Shown here piece after piece: positions 25,507 to 38,025 of a stretch of 64,000 nucleotides of DNA. The stretch comes from Echinometra lucunter. Taxonomy: Eukaryota > Echinodermata > Echinoidea > Camarodonta > Echinometridae. The stretch covers positions 836,942 to 900,941 of the forward strand of contig CM057156.1 of assembly GCA_029962745.1 (NCBI GenBank), given 5' to 3'. The position numbers and the translations under genes were made by a program. Each line of letters opens with the position of its first letter. The first letter of the stretch is position 1. A model generated the notes under the pieces. That model searched no databases. It was not told the origin of the DNA and was given only the letters and a program-made list of their open reading frames with translations.

Positions 25507-28500
25507 TGTACGTCCCCCTGTCACTTTTCTTTCCTTTTTTTTTTGAATGGTTTGGTTATTAATTTCATTCTTGACCAGTAATGTCAGTGTGGATGGAAAT
25601 CCTTCACAAAAGTAAGATCTAGATAGACAATACACTTGATGGCATTACAGTGACATGGAATAGAAAGGGACAGAAGGAGAAGGAGGTAGGAGATAGAGAG
25701 AGTGGAAGAGAGAGAGAGAGAGAAGGGAAGAGATAGGGGAAGAAAGAGAGAGGGGAGATGGAGAGAGAGGGGGAGAGGCGAATGTAACTAAGCGTAGGTC
25801 GGGGAATGGGGGGGGGGGGGAGGGCTGACACCCAAACACGCGGAGTCCAGAGGCTGTAGGGCCCCTAGCGCCCCCTGAAGCCCTTGGCTTTTTTATTTTT
25901 AATTAGCAATTTACAGTTTAAATATCAATTTTTTACAATTAATAGGATTTTTTGGAGGGGGGGGGGGGATAGCCGAAGTTGTGTGTGTGTGTGGGGGGGG
26001 GGGGGGGCAGCTCCCCTGCTTCCGCGGCCAGTGTTTGTAATATGAATGGAACCTGGGGCCTTTTTTCGAATTAACTCATTTGTCTAAAGTCTTGGACAAC
26101 CCATACAGACATGTTTTGTAGAATTAAAATGCGTTTCAATGGGACGTCTACGAACTTAGACTTCTGAGAAACATACTACACTGTATAGGCCCCTGTTATA
26201 TTTGTTACATGTACTTGAAAGAGATTAAAAATCCCGCCTATTTTATTCATGTTTTTTAAGAGGGGGGGGGGGGGGGGGCTGCAGTAAGTTTGTGTAGATC
26301 CGTTTATGTAGGCCTTTGTGTTACAGCTTGAAGAACTTTCATGTACCGTGAGCCATTTTCTTCCAAAAAGAGATGACTTTGCAAAGATCTGTTTGGTCGA
26401 GTTTGGGTCTTTTTATTTTTGAGTAGATCTTATAGTTACAGTGTCAGTCTACCTCCTGTGTTCAAAGGGCATTGGAGTCAGATGAACCAAACTTAAAGAT
26501 AGACGGATTAAAATCTTCTAATGGCAAGAGAGCAAGACAAACAAGATAACAACGGATAAAATTTATCAGCTTCCATACTGTTTGGTATTAACTTATATTT
26601 ACTTGTATTCAGTTACAGACATATCTTTGTTTGTATTAGAATAATTTGATGTGAAGCAGAGGTATATTGCTGAATGTTAATATACTCATTCTAACTAAAA
26701 GATGCATTGAACCCTTTATGCGCGAGTTAGTATGTCTTCATAAGATTCAGAACAGGATCGTAAATTGTGTTGCGAATATCAAAGAATTAATTTTGAATCA
26801 AAATGGGGCACAATCACTAAAGAATTATGTCACATAAGGTTGTTCGTGATGTGTAGAAAATTTTCATTTAATGGAAAATGCAACCCAGGCATCAGTGTCC
26901 TCTTAGTGGATAAATATGACCAAGAAGAGTAAACAGTACAGTAGTGAAAGTTTGAGCAAAATCTGACAATTTGTTCAAGAGTTATGAATTTTGAAAGTTT
27001 CAGTAAATCCCTATTGTAGGGATCCTTGAGTTGGCAACTTTGCCAGCATCTGTGATGTCATCGTGGACAACTCTCCATTCATTTTGTACACAGAATTTAA
27101 AATTTTCTTTATTTTCAAGAAAAAGAAAAGTTCTTTTGATTTATTGTTTGAGTAAAACATGTATGAAATGGCTATATCGATTCTGCAAGCGTTTTGGGAA
27201 GAGTTATGTTGATTCCTGACTTGAAATTTCATATAAATCAATTTTTTTGGAATAATTTTGAACAAAATGCATGGAGAGTTGTCCACGACGACATCACAGA
27301 TGCTGACAAAGTTGCCAACTCAAGGATCCCCATAATAGGGATTTAATGAAACTTTCAAAATTCGTAACTCTTGAACGGATTGTCCGAATTTGTTCAAACT
27401 TTCACTGTTTATTCTTCTTGGTCATCTTTATTCACTAAGAGCACACTGACGCCTGGGTTGCATTCTCCTTTAATATGATGAGAGTAAGGTGAAAATTACA
27501 TGTTGTTTTACTGATGTTCTGTAATCATAATTGAAACATTGTACTTTCATCAAAGAGATCAGAAAGATATAGAAAAAACTTTGTTCTGTATCATAGATGT
27601 ACCAAGTCACTATACCAAATATATTCTTGTCTCATCTGTAGTATATTTCAGAATTTTAACCATAATTATGTAGGGTAGGGCACTTGTGAAACATTCAGTG
27701 AAAATTGATGAAGTATCAGAATTAGTGATGAACCGAACAAAATTTTGTAATCACAAAAACGATGATGTAAAAAATACATCAGAGACAGGAGAAGGATAAG
27801 ATTTTTAAAAATCTTCCTTATAAACACAAAACCAAAAATAAGGTCCCCCTAAAACATATCCCTGTATTTTTTCGATCAGGAACCTTTGGTGAAATCTGAA
27901 TACAGAATCATGTAGCTACACTTCTCAGCTACATTTCCTGGAAAATTCAGGGCAAACTCTTCAGTCACGCTTCAGTGAACACGACAAATATGCAAAATTG
28001 TCATTTTTTGAAGTTCACAAGCCTCGTGCCATGACTTTGATGCAGTGATATCGGAACATACTTTAAGTTTTCTGCGTTTGAAGGCATGCAATATAAATTT
28101 TATTCGTTACCAAACATGCCAAATGAGTTGTGCACCAAATTTCATGCTTGAGTGAGCATGAGGTGAAAATGGCAAAAACTGCAGTTTTGACATCTTCTCC
28201 GCGGTGAATTTTATGTAATGCGGAGGAATTCATGTTTTGGAAGGGTGTTTGCAACTTTTACAATTGATACCTATCAATTCACGGTTGAATAAACACATAA
28301 TAAAAACAAAATATCACCATGTTGAAATTATCCAGCAATTATTGCCTTATTTTTGTGCACGAAAAATCTTACTGATAACATTTTTAGCACGTCTACATGA
28401 CCGGTGTACATGTATCAATGATCTCATGGCATTTAATTGAAAGTTCACGCTTTAATGAGCACGTGGGACTGGAAAAGCTCTTCTTTTACCTATCTTCTTG

Positions 28501-28935
28501 GGGAGTTCCTCTGATTTGATTTTCCTCGGAATCCCGATCTCTTACGACCATTTTTCACACAATGGTATTATATACCATTATAATACTTAATCTTTCTGCT
28601 ACATTCAAAATGAAGCAGTCTTACTTTGGTTCAAAATCTCAAAAATCGTGTCAAAGTACATGTAGCAAGATTACAACCATGAATGTAATTTCATGATTGC
28701 TATATGTAATTATTGGTAATGTAATTTTGTTGTATTAAAATAAAATTGTTTCACATTTTCTGTATTACAATTTAAGCATTTCACTTTTGTAATCAATTTC
28801 ACTAGTATTTCATAAATATAAAATTTCACATCTATGTAAATAAAATCAAATGTAATTATAACACACTAGTTTTAAGTCACCTCATGTAAAGCGCATATAT
28901 TAGAGACATTATGTATTATGCGCTATAAAAGTACA

Positions 28936-28983
<48 letters not shown>

Positions 28984-31900
28984 ACTTTAAGCAGAAGAAT
29001 TGGAGAGAGATAAGTCAGAGGAGCGTTTCATCTAGTGTCTTGTCAGTAATTTTTAACCGACAACTGTTATAAGCTACTGAAATCCTTGCATCTGATTGGC
29101 TGAGAGCAAATTTGTCAGTAAAAATCACTGACAAGACAGTTGATGAAAAGCCCCCCCCCCCCCCCCCCCCCGGCTACAAAGTATAATTACAGATTGTGGA
29201 GGACAGGATAACATCTCTTATCTTTTATTGTTCTAAACTCAAACATCTACAGATACGGCAGTCTGCACCTTCTTGAATTTTCTCCATTCGTATATGGTGC
29301 GATTGGTGGTAACAACAATATTTGTTTAATGGGAAGATTGTATGCATTATGAAATATGGCTGAAGGTCATGGCATCAATGTATTTTCTACGGGAAACGAA
29401 CCGCTTCCGTGTAGATATAGATCGATATTTAGTTTGCTTTATGTATCGGTAGTGCAGAGTGTTGTTCTATTCAATTGCATTATATGGTTTGCAGGCTGCA
29501 GAAAGGAAGCATAGCAAGATTGGAAAAAAAATAGCTAAGCATCCGGGAAAAAAATCACTGGGGTAAAGAGAGACTTAATTAAAGGCAGAATGTTATAAGA
29601 GAATTGTCCAAAAAGCCAGAGAAATTATGACAAATTCTAATTATCCTCCGTTTTCATTCTATTTGAATACACTGGTGAATTCAACGGTGGTTCACCGTTG
29701 AACATAGCGTGGAAGGGGTATTAGATCAGGAAGAAGGCTAAATGACACTCAAATATAGGACACAGAGGTTCACAAACACATTCATTCCGTACGCATGTAA
29801 CCAAACATAATAATGCCTTTCTTCTTCTTCTTCTTTTTTTTTTCTTCTTCTTCTTCTTCTTCTTCTTCTTCTTCTTCTTCTTCTTTTTACAGGGAAATAG
29901 TGAAACTATATACCTATACTTTGACCAAACGTATGCGTTATTAACACGATCACTAACTTTTGTTATGAAAATAGAAGATTATAACCCGATATTATAAGAA
30001 TGTTTCGGGGATTAATCTTGAGGGGGAGGGGGGAGTACTATTTGATTATATATTTTAATTTCTATATGAATAGCACTTTGATAATTCAAAATATTCAAAA
30101 AAACAGATTAATCATGTCAATTTGAAAAAGCCATTATAACCAAATGAAATGGAATATTATGTATATAATCAGGATTTTTTTTCCTTTTGTAAACAAATTT
30201 TAGGCATTACACCCAGTGTTAAAGATCGTATGCTCGATTTGTAATGAAAATCATAAGTCAGAAAAGATTGGAACCAGCGGGATTCGAACCTGTCATCTAT
30301 TGCTTGCCGGGCAGCGACTTAATCACCAGGTTATTCTGGTTCACGGCCAAGTCACGGTGAACTGGAATCAAACACCCAAGATCATCTTCTTTCTGACTCA
30401 TTAATATGCAACGGTCTGCCGTGGATAAAGAAGCAATAATTGGAAGAATTTATCATTTGTAAACAAATTTTAGACATTATTCCCAGTGTTAAAGATCGTC
30501 GATCTGTAATGAAAGTTACAAGTCAGAAAAAATTGGAACAAGCGGGATTCGAACCTGTGATCTGCTGCTTGCCGGGCAGGTTCACGGCCAAGTCGTGACT
30601 GAAGTTTATATCCGACGGCTGTACTGAGACTACCCCGGGAGAACGCGTGAACGAGTGGAGTGCATCTCATACAAAATAGTTGAACTTTGTGTCATTTAAC
30701 TCCTTGATAGAATACTTCTTGAGAACAGGGGCGGCCGCCCCCTATGAATTTTCAAGCGATCAAGAAAAAAAAAAAAAAAAAAAGAAGAAGAAGAAAAAGA
30801 AGAAAAAGAAGAAGGGTATGGGGACAGGTTCGCGCAACTCAATTCACTTGTGGGTCATCTTGCCCCCTATCAAATTACCCTGGCAGGGTCCCTGCCTCAG
30901 AACATTTAGTTGTGAAAAAATGAAAATTATGCAGAGCAACAACTGTGTTGACCGTATGATTTAAACATTATCTATACCTTGCAAATGTTCTGTGCATTTG
31001 TAAAATATGGTACCACTTGTTGAATATGTTATACATGGATATTGTTTTAATTCAAATATCATGTATGTATACACTGTACAAGACTATTCCACAATTTCTG
31101 GTCATAATTTTCCTTGAAAATATGGACAAGTTATATTTTAAATAATTACAATAATTCAAGAAGATAAATATGAATGCAAAGAGACAGGGTTGAGTTACAA
31201 GTGGGTCCCCCATATCCACAGAATTTAAGAGTTTGTGTACTTATCTATTTATCAAGAAAATTAATATATGTGTATATCGTTTCATCTTTTCTGTAGTTAT
31301 ACAATGCCATTGTATTTCATATCTTTCTGTTTGAAATACATTAATACGATTTTGAAATTTGAAATTTGAAATTTGAAATTTGAAATATAAATGTTCAGTG
31401 TTTTTTCTCATCTTTCTGCCGCGCTGGGATGTTTAAGGTGCATGCACATATTACAGGTACGATCTTGTAGCTGTCGACCGACCGGCGTACTGCGGGTAGT
31501 CTCGTTTCAGCTCGGATATAAACTTATTCACCAGGCCTTGACAAAAGGCTATATTTCTTCATGTAGTACGTGTAGGATTCTGTTGCAGTTTGCCATCACC
31601 ATTGCATCAGCCATTGCACAAGTGATTCGGATTTAGATTAGGATTAAGCCCATATTTGTTGTTGGAAAATGAAATAAAAGAAAATGCGGAGCCTATAGCT
31701 TTCTTCAAATAAGATGTGATTAAGGAGGTAGAAAAAAAATCAACAACTAAAAACAACAACAACAAGAATCTATATCAGAGAAATAAAGTCTAGAGAACAT
31801 AAGAAATATCCTCAGAAAGCTAGTTCATTTTGTTTGTGACATGATTACTCGATCAAGGTTCAAGATGGCCAGGCTAATCATGTCAACACCAACATCATCA

Positions 31901-33187
31901 TCATCATCATCATTACTATTGTTTTATTTGTTTGTTTTTTATTCCAGGATTGTATGGTAAAGATTCAGGATGGTCAGGCTGATTTGATCAACCTAGGTGG
32001 ATTTGATGTCTATCTTGCGGGCAAGGAGTACGGCCTGGTTCCTATCATAAAGGAAACATATGAAACAGGTAATTTTCAAGGACTCCACATACTAAAGGCT
32101 CGTTCAGACATGCCGTGATAAACCTTGTTCGAAAATAGTAGAAGAAGAAGAAGAAGAAGAAGAAGAAAAAGAAAAGAAAAGAAATTCGTTTTGTGTGTGC
32201 TCGCGCGCTGGTGTGTGGTTGTGTGAGGGTGTGTGTGTGTGTGTCCCACTGATCTCTAGACTAATGTGTAATGTGTAATGTGTAATGTTATTTTAGAGAG
32301 CGGGAAATTTGATGGGGGGTCAGACAACTACTACTCAGTAGATGTACGAGGTTTTGATATTACTTTAAAGATATCTGAAAATACGATCCTACTGAAAGAC
32401 GTATCATCAAGAAAGGTCTACGATCATTTTACAACAGACTTGCAACGTTCATACACTATAAAAATTCGGGATGGTCAAAATGATTTTGAATTCTCAAAAA
32501 AAGGAAATTAAAGATATATTTATAAAACCCAGAATCACAACGCTTTTGTTAAAGATTAAGGAATTTCAGTACAAATTGCTCCACGGAGCAATTTATGCAA
32601 AAGAACATCTATTAAAATTTGGTTTTGTTGAAGACGACCAGTGTTCTTTCTGTAAACAAATGACGGATCATATTTGCATTTATTTTTGGACTGTGTATAT
32701 GTCAAGCCCTTGTGGTAGGGAGTGATTAAAAGATTTGGGCTAGTAGAACTACAAAACGTACAGTGGGAAACTGTTCATGTTGGAATACTGGGAAACTCAT
32801 TTAGGATTAAGTGCTGCAATATATTAATTTTTACAATTAAGTATATTATATATCGGTCACGGTCACAGGGTGCAGTTCGTAAGTTAGATAGATTGTTTAA
32901 AATAATATTGGAATATAAGGATGAGGAAAAAGAGTTAGCTATAAGAAGAAACAAACTAGGTAAACATCTACAAAAATGGGAAAGTATTAAATTACAACCA
33001 GTGTCAAGGCATTTATCTTCAGATTCAATTCATCAAGACTGAAAGCAGTCGGTGGGTGCCGGTGTGTGTGGGTGTGTGTCGTGTGGTCGATGGATGTGTG
33101 TGCAGATGTAGTTTTTTTGGTTTTTTAGGGGGGGGGGAGGGGTCGGGGAGGGGTGATAAAGGTGTATGTGTCTATGCATGTATTTTG

Positions 33188-33226
<39 letters not shown>

Positions 33227-33381
33227 AAAATTAGTCTGCGTGGCATCTGGAAAATACAGGAATCAGAGTTGGTGGGCACTGACGAAGAGTGTGACTTCGC
33301 CTTTCATTTTTGAGAGCTATGCTCCGTTTTCTTTTAAAATCTATGACTTTATTTTTTATGGCATTCTACCACCAACTCTGA

Positions 33382-33420
<39 letters not shown>

Positions 33421-36400
33421 ATATATATATATATAAGGGGTTTCATTCTTTTGCTCATTAATTGATGTCTTATCTACGAAAATATGCTATGGAAACAAAA
33501 TCAAGACTTATATTATATTATTTTGCTTATATTGATTTGTATGGATGTAGTGATGTTTATTTTGAATGAAATCTCTAATAAAAACATTATGGGAAAAAAG
33601 TGTCCTAAATGAATGGCAAGTGGAGATAAGTATGGGTGCTGTGGTCGAGGGCATAGTCTAGGGGTGTAAGGCGCTTGATTGAAGACGCGAAAGTCGAGGG
33701 TTCGATCCCGCGGCACTTATGCCGCTGAGGAAGGCATTTTATCTACATTGCTCTTTTATCGTATATCAAATAAATGAACATGCTATAGGCATGTGAATAT
33801 CAACGTGTGCAAGTGTTAAAAAATAAGTATGCAACAATTATTGAAAAACCTACATGTTTTTCTTACGTATGTGTTTTAAGATATAAAACTGAAGCTGGGA
33901 TTTGCGCTGATTTTGACATGAAATGTAGCTGAGTTAAGCTACATCCCTCTCCATTCAGATTTCCTCAAAGGTTCCTGATTAAAAATTAGACAGATTTGTT
34001 TTAGGGGAAATTATTATTATTACTATTATTTTAGTTTAGAACAATCTTTGTGAACATAATTAATTAGTAAACCTGTCTCATGTGAACAAAATATTTTCAT
34101 TTTGTGGATGCCAAGGACATCCAATTGATAAAAGATGGAGTAACCAATTAAGAATAATCATAACTATAATGATTTATCACTGCAATAACAATCAAAAAAT
34201 GAACATTAAACAGTGATTTCCTTTGTAAACATTCATAAGGATATGCTTTGAGTCCTCTATCTGTACAATCTTGGACGAAAGGAACTTCTGACGTCCATTT
34301 TAAAAAAATCCCTGTTTCTTCGTGACTACCGAACCGAATCGGACGGGGTCCTCACTGACTGGTAGAGAAAGATATCTATAATCTAGAAGGTTCCATGACA
34401 TTTGCTCCAACGACGATTGCTCCCATGGAAAATATGCACCCAAACCTAGTACAAACCTTAATCCTTATTCTAACATCATTCTGAACCAAAACCCTAACCC
34501 CATGTCTTCGGATATTAAGACAGGAGCAATTATCGCAGGAGCAAAGTCGTGTCACAAATCTAGAATGACCTTTTATATTGCAAAATGATTTCTTTCATAA
34601 TCTATACTTACAGGCTGATTGTAATTTTTTTAAAAAATATAATTCTAATTGCTTTACTTCTAGAGCCATACCACGGTATTGCTGTTGTAAGAGCCACTGA
34701 CACTCATCTCAATTTTCAAAATCTGGAGGGGAAGGATTCTTGCCACACTGGTGTAAGAAGGACGGCAGGATGGAATATTCCTGTTGGTTTCCTCTTGGAT
34801 TCTGAATACATGACACCTACAGATTGTGGAGATGATATCAATGCTGTGGCTAAATACTTCAACCAAAGCTGTGCTCCAGGTTAGTGTGTTATCCATCATC
34901 TAGGAAGCACTATAATTGAATGGTAGAGGTCTTGTAAGCTCGTTTAAATATAAAGCGGTATAAGCCGCGCGGTTTTTTCTTGAAAAGTGTTCAGGGCCCC
35001 GTTGGATAAAACTGACTATTTATGGTAACTTTGCCATCAATGGTAACTTCCATGGAAACCTTGAATTTGATTGGCTGTTGAACAGTGTTATCATGGTAGT
35101 TACCACTGATGACAGAGTTACCATTAAAGGTAAGTTTTATGCAACAGGGCCCAGATACGGCGCGTTAAACCACGCCACTTACGGTCAGGGCACGGTCGCC
35201 TTGTTATTATTTAAACTTTAGTACCTTGTACAGTTTCATTTTATGCCAAACAACCCTGATTTTCATTCCTTTCGTCTTATCTTTTACTTTATAATTATTG
35301 TCATTCCTGGGGGCATCCAACTTGTCAAGCCTTTCCCGGCTTTTAATGATGCTCTGTTTTATTCTCCATATATTGTTTTGATTCCTGTACTTTGTATCAT
35401 TTTGTTTTTATTAATAAAGTGCTCTGTATATATTATAATGTTGTATGTTTTTAACTGAAGTATAAATAAAGCTTGAATGATGAGTGGTAATGAACGCGTC
35501 AACGCTCAAATAAAAATGTCTTTGCCAAAAGTTGCGCTAACTCACGACATCCTATTTTGCGCTTTTTGTGACCTTGATTGGTCCACACCATTTTTTCGGC
35601 CGCGAGGCAAATAATGTGCCTCTAGCTCTTTCGTGGGGTTTTTTTCTTTCTTTTTTGCGGCCTCATATCCCACTTATTTTTCCTTAGAAGATCAAGATGA
35701 GTTCTCATAAAAGCTTTTAAAATATATTCTTCTGAAGTTAGAGAAAACTAAAGTCCGAAAAGTCATTTGACTTGCATGATGAATTGGGTATAAAATGCCG
35801 TAAAAGATGAGAAAATCAAGCTGTTTTATTTGCAGTGGGGTTATGTTGGTGAAGAAATAGGTGTTAGCAGAGAGATGAAAGTTTGTTTGCTTTTTTTTTC
35901 GTTCATGTAAGTGGATGTTGGGTCTGTCGCGTCTTGGGGGACTTGACTGACTGCGGGGGTCGTTCATCCGGGGTCGGTGTGGGGCGTGGAGGTCTTTGGG
36001 AGAGCTCTGCTCCCCTGTACAATAATCTGCGGTGGCTCCTTTATTGCTTTGAGTTGTGTATCTTCTTGTCACTTTTTTGAAAATTATTTTTTATTATGAT
36101 CACTGTTATTTTGATGATCTTTATCAAATTATTACCAATACATGTAAATATTTTGATCATATGTGATTGGAAAGCTTGAAAACAATAAAAACACATAATT
36201 ACAAAAAAAAAGAAGAGAAAATCAAGCTGCTCGAATGAAGTAGTCGTATACAATGAAATATGTCCCAAACTCAAGGTTTGCATTGTTTTCCAAGTGTGAG
36301 TTGTGCTTTTCAACTCATCTCTGGTAGCAGATAACAGGTCATCTAGTCATGTGCGACGTGAATTTCGGGGCCTACTTTGCATCCCATTCGTGAAATTCGC

Positions 36401-37281
36401 GACTCGGGACGCGAAATTCATGACCCAGGATGCGAAATTCACGATCCGGGACGCGAAACTCGCGACTTGGACGCAAAGTTCGCGTCACGGGTCGGGAATT
36501 TCGCCACTGGGTCGCAAAGTTGGCCGCTAAATTCACGTCGCACATGACTTGTTGTCGAGCGTACTTCAGGGCCACGATAAATCATAGCCCCTCATTCTCA
36601 TGTAAAAGCAATCATTTTTTTTTTCTTTGACGATGAAGGTGCATATACTGATCAGAATGACCCGTATGGAAAAAACCCTGCCAATCTTTGTGGAATCTGC
36701 ACCGACCCGCAGTGTCCCCCCGATTCAAGTGAACTCTACCAGAGCTATGATGGGGCTTTCAGGTAAGTCATCAAGAGCTTCAGTTTAAGCCCTAAAAATC
36801 TTGGCTATTTTGATGGTCCCTCGGCCAAGGGAAGAGCTCAACAACCCCCGGTCACGCTCCTACACACTAAGGAAAAAAGGTGCAAGTTTGCACCCTAAAT
36901 GCAACACTGGCAGCACCTTTTGGGGTGCAATCTCGCACCCTACATGAAAAAGGCGCAAAATGTAGCTTTTTGTTCTTGTTTGCACCCGGAAATGCCCGTT
37001 TGCATCCTCAAAGTTGCAACTTTGCACCTTTTAGGGTGGAGAAATTTTTTCGTACAAAAAGGTGCACATTTGCACCTTCCTTAAAAGGGTACAACTCTGC
37101 ACCCTTTAGGGTGCAAAATGTTGCTTACTGCACCCTTGAAGGTGCAAAAAGCTTATTAAGGTGCAAAGTTGCATCCAAAAAGGAGCTCCAAGTGTTGCAT
37201 TTGAAGGGTGCAAAATTGCACCTTTTTTTCTTAGTGTGTATCCGGCTTTATAGCTCTGAAAAGCTGGAATATTTTTGATAG

Positions 37282-37326
<45 letters not shown>

Positions 37327-37909
37327 GTCTCTCTCTCTCTCTGTCTCTGTCTCGATCTCGATCTCTCAGCCAGAGAAAGGACAGATAGTCCTGGGTATTG
37401 GATTACCAAGATTAGTCGAATCTTCATTGGTGATTTGTTCAGGATTTTCCTTTTCAAATAGTATTAGCTTATTTGTTCTACAGTGGAGAAGCCCAAACTT
37501 ACAGTAGTTGCAGGTTCGAATCTGAAAGTACATATTACTGAAAGTGCGAATTCCCAAAAGTTAAAGTGCATAACAGTGAAAGAAAGATTTGTACTGCAGG
37601 AGAAGTTTGGATAAAATTTTGATAAAACTTTGTCCATGGTACACATTTCATTGTGATCAACAAAGAGAAAAATATTACTTTATCAAAAAGTTGTCTCACG
37701 ATGAAGTAGATTTCATAAATGTTTTCAGTACTTTCTATTGCGGAAATGGTGAATAAAAATAAAACAAAACAAAAAATAAATACCTAGATTACCAGTCTTG
37801 GACCAATACCAACTAAAAACACAATGATTTTATTGATCTGTGATTCTTTCCAACAGTTTGCACACCATACCCATAAAGAAAATAGTACTGCTCTGTTTAA
37901 AAGAGAGAA

Positions 37910-37961
<52 letters not shown>

Positions 37962-37989
37962 AAGAAAGAAAGAAAGAAAGAAAGAAAAA

Positions 37990-38025
<36 letters not shown>

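Larger units (their letters stand above)
22503..31947. other. intron 2 of melanotransferrin (9.4 kb)
   Basis: Holds LINE 3'-end remnants (about 22700-22900 and 23860-23940 on opposite strands), the MITEs and microsatellites listed separately, and G/C homopolymers (25796-25822, 25962-26010, 26260-26278, 29150-29171). No exon-like sequence other than the repeats was found. Confidence 0.7.

Noticed and set aside
25619..25839. Pro/Ser-rich frames on the minus strand
   Set aside because: (GA)n-rich simple sequence, no start context or family.
30268..30340. tRNA gene on the minus strand
   Set aside because: Box B is good but the acceptor and D stems do not pair, and the unit is duplicated with its flanks.
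33636..33717. tRNA gene
   Set aside because: 82 bases with no proper anticodon arm or variable arm, followed by a SINE body; called a SINE.
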